From the NCBI RefSeq assembly GCF_023169885.1, contig NZ_AP025516.1, positions 2,552,501-2,616,500 of the forward strand: a DNA stretch of 64,000 nucleotides, in the 5' to 3' direction. Position numbers and translations under genes: made by a program. The stretch comes from Desulfofustis limnaeus (GTDB lineage Bacteria > Desulfobacterota > Desulfobulbia > Desulfobulbales > Desulfocapsaceae). The notes below the pieces were generated by a model that had not been told where the DNA came from, made no database searches, and was given only the letters and a program-made list of their open reading frames with translations. Position 1 is the stretch's first letter, and each line of letters begins with the position of its first letter. Positions 35,997-45,523 of this stretch are shown here, in pieces.

Positions 35997-37882
35997 ATCG
36001 GGTAGGAGGCAGGGTCACCCCTGCCGTCCTCCCACACCACCTGACATGCGGTTCCGCATCCGGCGGTTCATTGAATACACTGGAGTCTTCGCATTGTATC
36101 AAGCAAAGACACTAACCCTAATCGATCAAAATAGGCTTTCCGAAACGCGTGGTTCATGTGGCTTGCACCACTGTTCCACCATGGACCACGCTGGTTGCTC
36201 ACTGAGCGCCAGGCGCGTTCCTTCGTCAGCCCTGCCTTCATCAGATTGCGTGCGCGCGTGAAGCGACGTTTCCATTGGCGCCAAAGAATGCAGCGCAGTT
36301 TACGCCTGATCCAACCGTCAAGCTCTTCCAACACTCCTTTTACTTCGGTGAGCCTGAAATAGGCCATCCAGCCGCGAAGGATTGGCGAAAGTTCACTGAT
36401 TGTCTTCTTCAGGTTACGACCGCAAGCGCCTTTCAGCACTTCCCGGATTCTGTCTGCCAGTCGTTGGCGACTCGCAGGGGCGATCCGCAGTTTGGGTTGC
36501 TTGTGCCACGTCATGCTGTAGCCAAGAAACTTCCGCTCCCACGGACGCGCCACCGCGCTTTTGCCTTCATTGACCGTCAGTTGCAGCACTTCACCCAGAA
36601 AACGGGTTATCGACCCCATTACCCGTTCACCTGACCGTCGGCTTTTGACATAGATATTACAGTCATCAGCATAACGGCAGAAGGCATGTCCTCTTCGTTC
36701 AAGTTCCCGGTCGAGATCCGTGAGCAGGATGTTGGAGAGCAGCGGACTCAAAGGGCCGCCCTGCGGCGTCCCCTCAGTTCGAGGCAACACCACACCGTTT
36801 GTCAGTATCCCGCACTCAAGATACCGGCGAATCAGACACGCCACGCGCCTGTCATTCACCTTCTTCATAACTCGCCCCATCAGAAGATCGTGGTTGACCC
36901 GGTCAAAGAACTTCTCCAGATCCATATCCACCACAAATCTGCGACCTTCAGCTACATACTGTCTGGCCGCCTTTACAGCCTGATGGGCATTCCGCCCTGG
37001 CCGAAAACCATAGTTCGACTCAGAAAAGTCCGGCTCGAATAATGGTGACAATACCTGATGCAACGCTTGCTGGATCAAACGATCCGTCAGCGTTGGAATA
37101 CCAAGTGTCCTCACTCCGCCCTGCGGCTTCGGAATGTCCACTCGGCGCACTGGCGAGGGCGTGTAGGCCCCAGCCAGCAGTTTGGCCCTGATCGTCGGCC
37201 AGTGTCGTTTAAGGTGATCCTTGAACTCGGCTATGCCTATTCCGTCTACACCAGCACTGCCTTTGTTCTCCATCACCCGCTGATAGGCGAGCAGCATATT
37301 GCTGCGTTCACACGCAGCTTCCATGAGCTCACCCTGCTGCCTCAACTCCGCTTTCGTCTGCTTGCCGGCCGACGGGGACATCTCGGCACCAGTCAAAGTC
37401 CTCTCGGAGTTCCGCCCCGATAACCCTTTGACGGTATCTGCTTGCCGCAGATCATCTGCCTTCATCAACGCTCTCCGTGAACCGACCGCCTACTTGCGGT
37501 TTCAATGTTCGGCCCTTCGAGCAGTTTTCCACTCTACTATGGCCTCTGCTGACTTCTGGCAGCCCATCTCGACACCTCTCGATGCCGGTAGCACATGGCA
37601 GATTGCCAGATCTCCCCGGGTATTACGCACCTACCTTCACGCTTATGCCTGTCGGATTTACGTCACACTGTTCCGTGCAAGTTTCGGGCTTTGCAGATAT
37701 TCGCCTGCTTACCCCAGTGCCACGCCTCATATCCGCTTCCTGTTCGTCAGGCCAGCGCTTTGCCTTCGGCTTCCTCCAGATTTCCAGTCGCCCGGAACAC
37801 CCTTGCCGTTCGGCTAACTCTTCCCCTTGCCGGGCGAGTAGAGGACTTGCACCTCCAAGTAGGTGCGCCCTGCCGGGCGCAC
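35997..37882 (-). mobile_element. Group II intron, bacterial class C, complete
   Basis: Minus strand, 1886 bp. The 5' end GTGCGCCCGGCAGGGCGCAC (from 37882) directly follows the T-run of the hairpin at 37891-37921, the classical insertion site of class C introns. Domain V is visible as ACCGCC-GGATGCG-GAAC-CGCATG...GGTGGT at about 36070-36036. The 3' part ends in CTACCCGAT at 35997. The reverse transcriptase gene ends exactly at the edge of domain V. All expected parts are present, so it may be active. Confidence 0.85.
36068..37468 (-). CDS. ltrA: Group II intron reverse transcriptase/maturase (class C)
   Basis: 466 residues. The RT domain has the blocks [43 protein letters not shown], the catalytic [11 protein letters not shown] (YADD) and [17 protein letters not shown]. 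The maturase X domain follows ([29 protein letters not shown]). There is no C-terminal HNH endonuclease, as usual for class C. It promotes splicing and retro-insertion of its intron. The stop codon lies in domain V. Confidence 0.95.
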   Translation of the reverse strand: MMKADDLRQADTVKGLSGRNSERTLTGAEMSPSAGKQTKAELRQQGELMEAACERSNMLLAYQRVMENKGSAGVDGIGIAEFKDHLKRHWPTIRAKLLAGAYTPSPVRRVDIPKPQGGVRTLGIPTLTDRLIQQALHQVLSPLFEPDFSESNYGFRPGRNAHQAVKAARQYVAEGRRFVVDMDLEKFFDRVNHDLLMGRVMKKVNDRRVACLIRRYLECGILTNGVVLPRTEGTPQGGPLSPLLSNILLTDLDRELERRGHAFCRYADDCNIYVKSRRSGERVMGSITRFLGEVLQLTVNEGKSAVARPWERKFLGYSMTWHKQPKLRIAPASRQRLADRIREVLKGACGRNLKKTISELSPILRGWMAYFRLTEVKGVLEELDGWIRRKLRCILWRQWKRRFTRARNLMKAGLTKERAWRSVSNQRGPWWNSGASHMNHAFRKAYFDRLGLVSLLDTMRRLQCIQ

Positions 37883-37890
37883 AAACAAAA

Positions 37891-37921
37891 AAGCGGTTAC
37901 AGGAGGAACCTGTAACCGCTT
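37891..37921 (-). terminator. Terminator hairpin of the original tRNA-Arg(ACG) unit
   Basis: AAGCGGTTACAGG pairs perfectly with CCTGTAACCGCTT around AGGAA. On the minus strand it ends in TTTTTTG. Before the islands inserted it lay just downstream of tRNA-Arg(ACG). Related hairpins recur beside the other two att copies (51552-51583 and 63638-63669). The class C intron sits immediately behind its T-run. Confidence 0.85.
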
Positions 37922-37928
37922 GATATGA

Positions 37929-37975
37929 CTGGTGCACCAGGAGAGATTCGAACTCCCGACCTACGGATTCGTAGT
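37929..37975. repeat. att site copy 1 (3' end of tRNA-Arg)
   Basis: A 47-bp sequence starting CTGGTGCACCAGGAGAGATT and ending ACGGATTCGTAGT. It is identical to the 3' half of tRNA-Arg(ACG) from the anticodon loop to CCA. This is the chromosomal-side left junction of the tandem array. Confidence 0.93.
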
Positions 37976-38041
37976 GTGTGGGTCATTGACAGACCTACGG
38001 AGATCACCTTCTATATATATCTATTTTAGCTTGACTTACCA

Positions 38042-38122
38042 CATAGAACCACCTAACATAGAGTCAAATCTTAGACCCGTTTCGACCTGTTTTGATCAGT
38101 TTCATAGAACCGGCATAGAACC
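38042..38122. repeat. Integrase arm-like repeats, left end of island A
   Basis: CATAGAACC at 38042-38050, 38103-38111 and 38114-38122, with a related CATAGAGTC at 38057-38065. The pair CATAGAACCGGCATAGAACC is repeated exactly at the other end of island A (51525-51544). They lie between att and the integrase gene, as arm-type integrase or excisionase sites do. Confidence 0.65.
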
Positions 38123-38203
38123 GATATATTTTTTTTAATACTAGATATCGGAACGTTACATAATTTCGTCCTTTTCGTTCTATGATTTTTTTGAGGAAAT
38201 CAG

Positions 38204-39421
38204 ATGAGCACCGACAACAAATTCACCTTCACTGACACCCGCCTGCGAAGCATCTCCCCTCCCGCCGAGAAGAAAAGAGCCTATTACTTCGACACAAAGA
38301 CTGCCGGGTTGCGGCTCCAAGTCACCTCGAACGGCACGATGACCTTTCAATTTCAGATATGGGACAAAAAACGGGGCAAGCCGGTAACCCGCTCACTGGG
38401 TAAATACCCGGCATATTCAATCAACACGGCTCGCGAACTCGCTGTAGAAGAGATGGTCAAGGTCACCAACGGAGTGGACATAGAAAAGGAAGCTCATCAG
38501 CTGCGGGTAGAAGACACCCTCGATACGTTGTTCGACCGATGGCTCGTACAGTTTGCCAAACCCCACAAACGTTCTTGGCAGGAGGATATACGACGCTACG
38601 AACTGTATTTTCGGAAGCCACTGGGCAAGAAGAGGCTTTCCTGGTTTTCTCCCACGGTGATCAGAGCCTGGCACAACAAAATCACCACGGTGCAAAAGCA
38701 ACGGGGAACTGGAACAATTTCCCAAGCTACCGCCAACCGTGCCCTGGCCCTTTTATCGACCATCTTCAACCAGATGCTGCCGGAGCATCCAAATCCCTGC
38801 CGCTCAGTAAAGAAGTTCCGAGAGGAATCACGAGACAGATTCCTTCAACCTGATGAACTCAAGAGACTGTTTGAAGCCCTGCACGACGAGAAAACCCCGG
38901 AGATCCTTCGTGACTATATCATCGTATCTCTCTTCACCGGTGCCCGTCGCGCAAATATCCTGTCCATGAGATGGGACGAAATATCTTTAGAAAGTAAAAC
39001 GTGGACGATTCCTGGCAAAAAAAGCAAGAACGGTACCGCCATGAAAGTTCCACTGCTTGAGGAAACCCTGGAAATTCTACAGAGACGGAAGCAACACACT
39101 CGCTCATTCTATGTCTTTCCCGGTCTTGGCAGAACAGGTCATTATACAGAACCGAAGAAGGCGTGGAAATCGCTGGCAGCAAGAGCGGATCTGCATGACA
39201 TACGACTTCACGATCTCAGGCGAACGATGGGAAGCTGGCAGACCATGACCGGCGCAAGCGGCACTATCGTCGGGAAAACCCTTGGACACAAATCACCGGA
39301 AGCCACGGCAGTTTACGCACGCCTCAACCTCGATCCGGTACGGGCAAGTATGGAACTCGCTGTTCAAGCGATGTTGACTAGCCAGATACTTCCAAAGAAA
39401 ATTCATAAATTTAAGGAGTGA
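38204..39421 (+). CDS. int: Tyrosine integrase of island A (P4-like)
   Basis: 405 residues. The N-terminal DUF4102-type arm-binding domain (FDTKTAGLRLQVTSNGTMTFQFQIWDK) is followed by a SAM-like core-binding domain. The catalytic domain has Arg in LFTGARRANILSMRW, His-x-x-Arg in LHDLRRTMGSW, His in KTLGHKSPEATAVYARL and the nucleophile Tyr in VYARL. It would integrate and excise the element at tRNA-Arg(ACG). It differs clearly from the integrase of island B. It appears intact. Confidence 0.93.
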   Translation: MSTDNKFTFTDTRLRSISPPAEKKRAYYFDTKTAGLRLQVTSNGTMTFQFQIWDKKRGKPVTRSLGKYPAYSINTARELAVEEMVKVTNGVDIEKEAHQLRVEDTLDTLFDRWLVQFAKPHKRSWQEDIRRYELYFRKPLGKKRLSWFSPTVIRAWHNKITTVQKQRGTGTISQATANRALALLSTIFNQMLPEHPNPCRSVKKFREESRDRFLQPDELKRLFEALHDEKTPEILRDYIIVSLFTGARRANILSMRWDEISLESKTWTIPGKKSKNGTAMKVPLLEETLEILQRRKQHTRSFYVFPGLGRTGHYTEPKKAWKSLAARADLHDIRLHDLRRTMGSWQTMTGASGTIVGKTLGHKSPEATAVYARLNLDPVRASMELAVQAMLTSQILPKKIHKFKE

Positions 39422-39467
39422 GGCCAAAAGCAAATGTATCTGCCCGACCGAACGAAATAATATGTAA

Positions 39468-41328
39468 CGGATGTTCCGAGCGAGGGCGGACCGATTTCCG
39501 TCCTCATCTCTATGTAATTATTTCTCTTTTCTCCTTGTCGGCAACTTCTTCCTGCTGGCTACGTGACCATGAGAACGCGGCAGCGCACTGGGCGGCGTGA
39601 TCGCCAGCGCCGAGAATAATGCGGCCAGGCTCGGCCGTGGCTTCGGCACACTGAGCACACCACCGGTCTGTTGACCGTCGATCTCCTGCTCCATCGCGCA
39701 TAAGCTGGTGAGTTTTTTCAGACCCTCCTCAACTGTCAGGTCGAGGTCACGCCAAGCCGCTGCCAGTTTCTGGCGAACCAGATAGGCCAGCATCACCACA
39801 AAGACATGCCCTCTGGTACGTGACTCTTTCCGTACGTAGATGGGACGAACCTCCAGATGGCCGGTCTTGCACGTGCGGAACGCCTGTTCCACCTGAATCA
39901 GATCCTTGTAACGGTCGTGTACCGTTTTCATCGACGCAGCCTCGGCCGGCAGGTCCGTCTTGATGGCGTAACAGCCATCCAGTTCCTCAACTTCAGCCAG
40001 ATAGGCCTCGTTCACCTGCACGGTGATCGTACGGTTCGTGCAGGTGGCCTTGATACATTCGTCGACGCCGAGCCGCGCTTCTTTTTCCCACACTTTTCGG
40101 ATGGCGATTGCTTCGTCGGCCCGGGGATGTTCGGCCAGGTAGCGGTTTTGTTCCCGAGCGAGCACCTGCACGGCCCTGATCCGTTGTTCACGGGAGGCGG
40201 CCAGCTCCGCGGCCCGGATCGGATTGCGACGCAGGATGTAGCGGACGCCGTGCTGCTCAATCTCACAGAGATCACGGTCGAACAAACCCAACTGCAGAAC
40301 CCCGCTGTTCAGCATCGCCCTGATCTGCGGCTTGGTGATCGCCGTGATATAGTGAAAACCGGCTGACTGCAGTTCTTCGACCTGGGCGCTCTTGATCATG
40401 CCCCGGTCACCGACCATGGTCACCCGCTGACAACCGAAGTGCCGGGCGGTGGTCTCGATCTGGGCACCGAAGGTTTTGAGGCCGGTGGTGTTGCCCTGAA
40501 AGACCCGGACTGAGACCGGGGTACCGTCGTCGCTGCAGAGCAGGCCGATGACAATCTGTTTCTTGCCCCGCTTCTTGTCCCGGTTGTACCCCCAGTCGCC
40601 GAGTTCATTGTGATCGCCTTCCAGGTAACTGGAGGTAACATCATAGAGAAACAGCGTCGGGGCGTGGTCTCCGAAGGTGTGCCTGAACAGTTTCTGTTCC
40701 ATGGCGTCCTGTTGCTCGCAGAGCCAGTCCAGGGCCTGGTAGAGATCATCTTCGGTAAACGAGTCAACGCCGAGCAGCTCGCCGACCGCATGTTCTTCAG
40801 CCAGGCGGACCGCACTCAGCCGTGAGCCTTGCTCGATCAGTCGAGCCATGATCATCCACAGGCAGAGCAGACCGTTGCGCGACGTGCCGACGATGGCATC
40901 CAGGCCCAGCTTGCGGCAGAGGTGCAGCAGGACCCACACGGCGCCCACCGAGCGGCCTTGTTTTTGTTTGACACTGCTGCCCAGCAGGTGTTCAAGTTCC
41001 TGTGGGTTGTCTTTGTGCTTCAGAGCCAGCACGATGGCCTGAATGACGGCCTCCGGGTATTTGGTCAGGTTGAGCAGGGTTCGCTTCTTGACCTTGGAGC
41101 CGTTTTCACCGCGTTCACGGTATGATTCGCGGAGCAGTATCTGGGTGTAGACCTTGCCGCCTTGGCGGGATTTGACTCGTTCGATATACATAATGGCCAC
41201 TAATTACCATATATGCATATTTATATCAAGATATTAACATGATATTAATGGCTACGACAAAGAACCGCAAAACCGCATCTTTCAACGTATAATCAGCGAC
41301 ATAGTGAAATTGTAATCCGGAACATCCG
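39468..41328 (-). mobile_element. IS1634-family element (1861 bp, TSD ATGTAA)
   Basis: Ends are CGGATGTTCCG and its inverse. The 6-bp direct repeat ATGTAA flanks it at 39462-39467 and 41329-41334. It contains one transposase gene and inserted just downstream of the island A integrase. Confidence 0.88.
39518..41200 (-). CDS. IS1634-family transposase
   Basis: 560 residues. It begins MYIERVKSRQGGKVYTQILLRESYRE (at the fourth codon), the standard IS1634 start. The catalytic core has FLYDVTSSYLEG (first Asp), VTMVGDRGMIKSAQ (second Asp) and DLIQVEQAFRTCKTGHLEVRPIYV (Glu). The length fits the family. The protein is complete, and the gene ends 50 bp before the element end. Confidence 0.95.
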   Translation of the reverse strand: MAIMYIERVKSRQGGKVYTQILLRESYRERGENGSKVKKRTLLNLTKYPEAVIQAIVLALKHKDNPQELEHLLGSSVKQKQGRSVGAVWVLLHLCRKLGLDAIVGTSRNGLLCLWMIMARLIEQGSRLSAVRLAEEHAVGELLGVDSFTEDDLYQALDWLCEQQDAMEQKLFRHTFGDHAPTLFLYDVTSSYLEGDHNELGDWGYNRDKKRGKKQIVIGLLCSDDGTPVSVRVFQGNTTGLKTFGAQIETTARHFGCQRVTMVGDRGMIKSAQVEELQSAGFHYITAITKPQIRAMLNSGVLQLGLFDRDLCEIEQHGVRYILRRNPIRAAELAASREQRIRAVQVLAREQNRYLAEHPRADEAIAIRKVWEKEARLGVDECIKATCTNRTITVQVNEAYLAEVEELDGCYAIKTDLPAEAASMKTVHDRYKDLIQVEQAFRTCKTGHLEVRPIYVRKESRTRGHVFVVMLAYLVRQKLAAAWRDLDLTVEEGLKKLTSLCAMEQEIDGQQTGGVLSVPKPRPSLAALFSALAITPPSALPRSHGHVASRKKLPTRRKEK

Positions 41329-41538
41329 ATGTAAGAATTGAAATCCGACCTTACAAACCAGGCAACCCTGACCCGATTCGACCTGACAGTTGACTCATTG
41401 TCCTTCTATCTCAAGATGTACAGGAATAAGGTAAAACCCTTCGTCCTGTGATACGGATGATATAGCCTATGGAAAGATCCTATAGATTTGCTGGTACAAC
41501 TTTAAAAAACAATTAGGTGCGAATAGGCGACATTCTAA

Positions 41539-42864
41539 TCAATGCAGCACATGACACCTCCTACAAAATGAAGGAGTATTGTTATTATCCCAATCCGATC
41601 TGAATAAACTGGTCTGGTAACTCCTAATGCAGGCAGTGAGCGATTCGTCAAAGACGTTGCCGAAATGAAGTTCTTTCGGAAAAGGTTTGGCGCAGCAGGG
41701 AACAAGAAAACCGTCCCATGTGATATAAAAATGGTTGTATACGAGTTCACAGAACCCGTTGTTATCATAAATTGAGAATCCCACTCCTAGCTTTTGAGCA
41801 ATCTCTTCAGCGGCGTGGACGAATGATTTGAACTCCGCAGTTCTATAAAACTCATATTCATTTATATCAACTTCAGGAATGGTAGTCAGATTACGAGAAT
41901 TTATATGTACATGTCCAACACCTACATCCTTGGCAAAACGCACAATATCAGGAAGAGTTTGATAGTTGATTGGAAAAGCAACCACGTTGAACATCAACGA
42001 GGTTTTCGTCCCCGCTGCCATTTCTGCCATCTTTTTCACGTTTGCAGTTAGAGTTGAAAAAGATGCCTTGTTGCGGACTTTTTGGTAGGTCTCACCAACT
42101 CCGTCAATTGAAATCTGCACAAGGTTCACTTTGTCCCTGATTTGTTCAAACATATGCAGACAATTCGGAGTTTGGGCGTTGGTAGAAAGGAATGTTTTGA
42201 TTTCTTTAGGATAATTTAATATGGCTTCAGAAATCTCTGGTAGCTTCTTGTAGAGGAATGTTTCACCTAGACCGGTGAGGTTGATTGATTTTGCCAATGG
42301 CATAATATTGTCAAGAAGGTGTCGAAGTTTATCATAATCCATCTGCCCCACATCCATTTCATGACCAAACTTATATTCCCTAGGACAGGTGATACAGCGA
42401 AGGTTACATTGATTAGTAAGTTCGATCATGAAGGAATCTGGGGTAGCATCAGGATTGCAGGTTCGGTTCTCATACCTACCATGTTGCATGTAATGGTGGT
42501 AGAGAGCTAAATAGTCCCTACCGATATTTTTCAACAAATCTTTATTTGCATTGCAATAATAATTTACATTGAAATGAGGTGAGGTGCGCCTGTTTTCAAA
42601 TATTCCATGTTTAAGAAAATGGTCTATCGCTGTATGGTAGTCATTACCCATCACAACTTTCACATCTTCATTGTTTTCGATGTAGTAGGCTGCATTAAAA
42701 ATAGGTGAACCTGCTTTTCCTGCCGCTAGTCCCTCTGCAATAAAATGTTTCCGCAAAGCCTTGTCTGATTTTTGTGCGAGTTCAGTTTCGACCTGAGTTC
42801 TATAATAGTTGGCGTCAAACAAGAGCTGGTCAAAAAGTTTTTTTCGTTTGAGGAAGTTAAGCAT
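41539..42864 (-). CDS. Radical SAM/SPASM protein with N-terminal repeat domain
   Basis: 441 residues if it starts at the ATG at 42864. Residues 1-130 hold three repeats of about 45 residues with the pattern F-(D/N)-x-x-Y-Y ... H-(F/Y)-x-x-x-G-x-x-E-x-R, known from cell-surface glycan enzymes. The radical SAM core has the cluster motif CNLRCITCPREY, and the C-terminus has the SPASM-like cysteines (VPCCAKPF, FCRRCHVLH). It would catalyse a SAM-dependent radical modification, substrate unknown. The IS200 copy sits 28 bp upstream of the ATG and has probably removed the native promoter or some N-terminal codons. AT-rich cargo. Confidence 0.85.
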   Translation of the reverse strand: MLNFLKRKKLFDQLLFDANYYRTQVETELAQKSDKALRKHFIAEGLAAGKAGSPIFNAAYYIENNEDVKVVMGNDYHTAIDHFLKHGIFENRRTSPHFNVNYYCNANKDLLKNIGRDYLALYHHYMQHGRYENRTCNPDATPDSFMIELTNQCNLRCITCPREYKFGHEMDVGQMDYDKLRHLLDNIMPLAKSINLTGLGETFLYKKLPEISEAILNYPKEIKTFLSTNAQTPNCLHMFEQIRDKVNLVQISIDGVGETYQKVRNKASFSTLTANVKKMAEMAAGTKTSLMFNVVAFPINYQTLPDIVRFAKDVGVGHVHINSRNLTTIPEVDINEYEFYRTAEFKSFVHAAEEIAQKLGVGFSIYDNNGFCELVYNHFYITWDGFLVPCCAKPFPKELHFGNVFDESLTACIRSYQTSLFRSDWDNNNTPSFCRRCHVLH

Positions 42865-42892
42865 GGGCTTTTTGGGCAATATATTCTGATTA

Positions 42893-43480
42893 AGTGAATA
42901 CTCCACCGCCTAAAGGCGGTGGCTTCGCGTAACAGCTAAAGCTGGCGGGGTCGGCTACGCCGACTTCTCTCCATCACCCTCAACCTTGAAATTATCATCG
43001 GAGCTTGCATCTTGAGTCTCGATATACTCGATGATCATCTCGTCGGTAACGTTGCCGCTGCTGCAGCAGAAATACCCGCGAGCCCAAAAGTGTCTACCCC
43101 AGAACGTCTTGCGCAGGTGGGGAAACTCATTCATCAGCTTGAACGATGTCTTCCCTTTCAGTTTCTGCACCAAACGACTTATTGTCACCTGCGGAGGAAT
43201 CGACAGGAACAGGTGGATATGGTCCTTGGACACATGGCCTTTGATGATGTCCACCCCTTCCCGTTGACATGTCTCCCGGATCATGTCTCGTACTCGAAGG
43301 GCCACACTTTCCGTCAACACTTTCTTACGGTACTTCGTAATCCACACCACGTGCAGGTGGATAGAGAAAACGGTATGCGAGCCATGGCGATACGTGGTCA
43401 TGGCTAAATCCTATACAACCTATGCTAAAGCTGCCACCTTAAAGGTGGGGGTTTTAACCCTCCCAAGCGGAGACAATAAA
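42893..43480 (-). mobile_element. IS200/IS605-family element, copy 2
   Basis: Same 588 bp as 146-733, including both subterminal hairpins. It inserted immediately upstream of, or into the start of, the radical SAM gene. A minus-strand frame runs from inside the element (GTG at 42906) into that gene. Confidence 0.88.
42955..43401 (-). CDS. tnpA: IS200/IS605 transposase TnpA, copy 2
   Basis: 148 residues, identical to the protein at 208-654. The HUH motif is in DHIHLF and the putative catalytic Tyr in YIETQD. Co-directional with the radical SAM gene downstream, so transcription from the IS could drive that gene. Confidence 0.93.
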   Translation of the reverse strand: MTTYRHGSHTVFSIHLHVVWITKYRKKVLTESVALRVRDMIRETCQREGVDIIKGHVSKDHIHLFLSIPPQVTISRLVQKLKGKTSFKLMNEFPHLRKTFWGRHFWARGYFCCSSGNVTDEMIIEYIETQDASSDDNFKVEGDGEKSA

Positions 43481-43755
43481 TGTATGCTATGCCAGGGTAC
43501 GCTCTTAGTCTAAATAATGCAACAAGACAATGAGATGGGCATAATTGGATTCTAGAAATCAGAAAAGTTTAAAGGCGAAGAGCTTGCTTTCGTTAATGAT
43601 AAATTGGCAAAAGCAAAATTGCCACTCCTAATGTCAAAGGGATCTCTATTCACTAGAACTTTAACTTGTTCCTGTGCATCTTGATTCTCGTTTTCAAGGA
43701 AGATATCAGCTCAGATTAAAACTGGCTTTCCGAAAATTTCAGGCCTGATTACGAT

Positions 43756-44457
43756 TTACACAAAATCTGGAATGCTTGGCTTAACAAAATGATGGTTCAA
43801 TATTCGCAGCACTGCCGTCGAACTCCAATTCTTGCCACGAATTGTTTTGAAGCCACGAGCATTCAATTCCCGTGCTATTTGCCGCAGTGACTTGTCCGTG
43901 CCGATGTCCTCGATAACTTCATGCATGTTTGCAGCGTAGTCCGCTGCCTTCCGCAATTTCACCTCCCGCGCTGCCTTGGTATCACCGCTGCCGGGGATCT
44001 GTTTGCCGTCAACAAAGCAAGGATTGCCAAGCCTGACGCCACGTTTCTTCGCTTGCTCTAGTGCCGCTTTCGTTCGCTGGGAGATTAGCTTGCGTTCGTG
44101 CTGCGCCATGGCAGAGAAAATATGCACCGTCAATTCGTTCATGTCCGGTTGCTCTGCAACGACGAAATTGACTCCTGCCTTGCTCAGGGAGGTGATGAAG
44201 TGCAAATCCCTGCTCAACCGATCCAGCTTCGCTACGACCAACCTAGCGTTCTTTAACCGGCAATCCTTAATGGCCTTCTTGAGCGCCGGTCGGTCATCCT
44301 TGCCGCCAGATTCAATCTCAGTGTATTCGGAGACCATCTCCCAGTTGCCACCGTTCAGGTAATCCATGACTGTTTGTCGTTGAGCATCTAACCCAAGGCC
44401 ACTGTTCCCTTGTCGGTCAGTTGAAACCCGGTAATAACAGACGAATCGCCCTTCCAT
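43756..44457 (-). CDS. Serine recombinase (resolvase/invertase type)
   Basis: 233 residues. The catalytic Ser lies in CYYRVSTDRQ at residue 12. The core continues with LVVAKLDRLSRD and HIFSAMAQHERKLISQRTKAAL (E-helix). The C-terminal region (DKSLRQIARELNARGFKTIRGKNWSSTAVLRIL) is a Recombinase-type DNA-binding helix-turn-helix. It is small for a large serine integrase, so a resolvase-like role in island maintenance is more likely. It is transcribed alone on the minus strand. Confidence 0.9.
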   Translation of the reverse strand: MEGRFVCYYRVSTDRQGNSGLGLDAQRQTVMDYLNGGNWEMVSEYTEIESGGKDDRPALKKAIKDCRLKNARLVVAKLDRLSRDLHFITSLSKAGVNFVVAEQPDMNELTVHIFSAMAQHERKLISQRTKAALEQAKKRGVRLGNPCFVDGKQIPGSGDTKAAREVKLRKAADYAANMHEVIEDIGTDKSLRQIARELNARGFKTIRGKNWSSTAVLRILNHHFVKPSIPDFV

Positions 44458-44762
44458 GGTGTCTCCATATTTTGATGATACATTTTCTCATACCTTCGAT
44501 AGACATAATGTATCACAACAATCAGAAGCATACAAAGTTTTTTAACCGAGTCAAAAAGCCTTGCCCAAACCTTGCCCTATCCGGGGCGATGAGGTTAGGA
44601 TAGTCGAGCCTTGTCGATTCCTTGCCCGCTAAACCTTTGGGAAAACTTTGGAGTGATTTTTGGGGAAAACCTACCCAAAACCTCACCAGAACCCTTGTTA
44701 AAACCTTGGTTGTTATGCCCCCTTTAATCGTGTCAAAAAACCCTCTACCTTTTGCTTTTACC
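44458..44762. other. Gap with degenerate CCTTGCCC / AAACCTT repeats
   Basis: About 300 bp between the recombinase and the small gene at 44763. CCTTGCCC occurs at 44559, 44570 and 44620, and AAACCTT-like words occur at least five more times to 44710. These may be iteron-like binding sites. A 101-residue minus-strand frame (44522-44827) across it is low-complexity and overlaps the next gene, so I do not call it. Confidence 0.35.
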
Positions 44763-44972
44763 TTATCCCTCCGGTTCCATCCCAAACTCCCACTCAAGAT
44801 GCTCCAACCAATCGAAGGCCTTTCCATCTTGGCGCCTTCTGCGGTAATCCTTAATGGTTATCAATGCTGCCGCACCAAATTGCCTCAGACAATGTCTTTG
44901 CGTGTCAAAAACATCCTCTAACGCGTCCTTCATAAAGAGAGCCCCCAACGCTGCCCAACGATCATCCAGCAA
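44763..44972 (-). CDS. Small hypothetical protein coupled to the zinc-ribbon gene
   Basis: 69 residues starting inside the 3' end of the upstream gene (43-bp overlap). The sequence is helical and charged (MLDDRWAALGALFMKDALEDVFDTQRHCLRQFGAAALITIKDYRRRR...WLEHLEWEFGM). No family is recognised. The overlap suggests translational coupling. Confidence 0.5.
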   Translation of the reverse strand: MLDDRWAALGALFMKDALEDVFDTQRHCLRQFGAAALITIKDYRRRRQDGKAFDWLEHLEWEFGMEPEG

Positions 44973-45523
44973 AGATGATTCGCGTGCTCCTCCTCTCGCC
45001 GCAGTCGTTCAAACGTTTCCCAATGCATCCCTTTTGGCTTGAAGGCCACCGGTATCGTTAGGTTTATATCTCCCTCCAGGCGCTTGCGAATTTTTCTCGC
45101 CTTCCTCATCATACGGTCAGCTACGTTTTCATGCTGGGAGGCATAATTCAGGTTGTGGCAGTGGCGGCATAGAAAATATTTTCCGGCCCTGCATAATACA
45201 GCAACTCTCGCATTGCACTGCGGACACAGAAACCAATAGCGATATCCACCGTAATTGCAGGATGAGCGTGAGAGCTGGATGGTTTGCTCCACCGGAGTCC
45301 ATTGCCCATCACGGTCCCGGTGATTGTATGCAAGCACGAAAGTATCACCAACCATTCTCGCTCCGACAGAACCACTGGGTGATCCGTTGCAACTCCATTC
45401 GATTGATCCTGCATAGCCTGGACGCAAGCACCCTTGCTGTTTGAGCCAGCGAATGTCGATACGATTGTACTCTTCAACCGTAGATTTAGCGTCCCATCGA
45501 CGACCAGATCCGTAGCCACCCAT
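44930..45523 (-). CDS. Mobile-element protein with zinc ribbon
   Basis: 197 residues, with TGAGGTGACC just before the ATG. The N-terminus MGGYGSGRRWDAKSTVEEYNRIDIRWLKQQGCLRPG is a conserved signature of a protein family on proteobacterial plasmids and islands. The central part carries a four-cysteine zinc ribbon (FLCPQCNARV ... YFLCRHCHNLNY). The C-terminus is basic and helical. Probably nucleic-acid binding; function unknown. Confidence 0.72.
   Translation of the reverse strand: MGGYGSGRRWDAKSTVEEYNRIDIRWLKQQGCLRPGYAGSIEWSCNGSPSGSVGARMVGDTFVLAYNHRDRDGQWTPVEQTIQLSRSSCNYGGYRYWFLCPQCNARVAVLCRAGKYFLCRHCHNLNYASQHENVADRMMRKARKIRKRLEGDINLTIPVAFKPKGMHWETFERLRREEEHANHLCWMIVGQRWGLSL

Noticed and set aside
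43481-43755. Possible coding remnant on the minus strand (QEQVKVLVNRDPFDIRSGNFAF near 43640)
   Set aside because: About 50 codons bounded by stops without a start codon or ribosome site; could be a gene relic but cannot be identified.
44522-44827. 101-residue minus-strand frame
   Set aside because: Runs through the repeat-rich gap and overlaps the better supported small gene at 44763-44972; composition is low-complexity.
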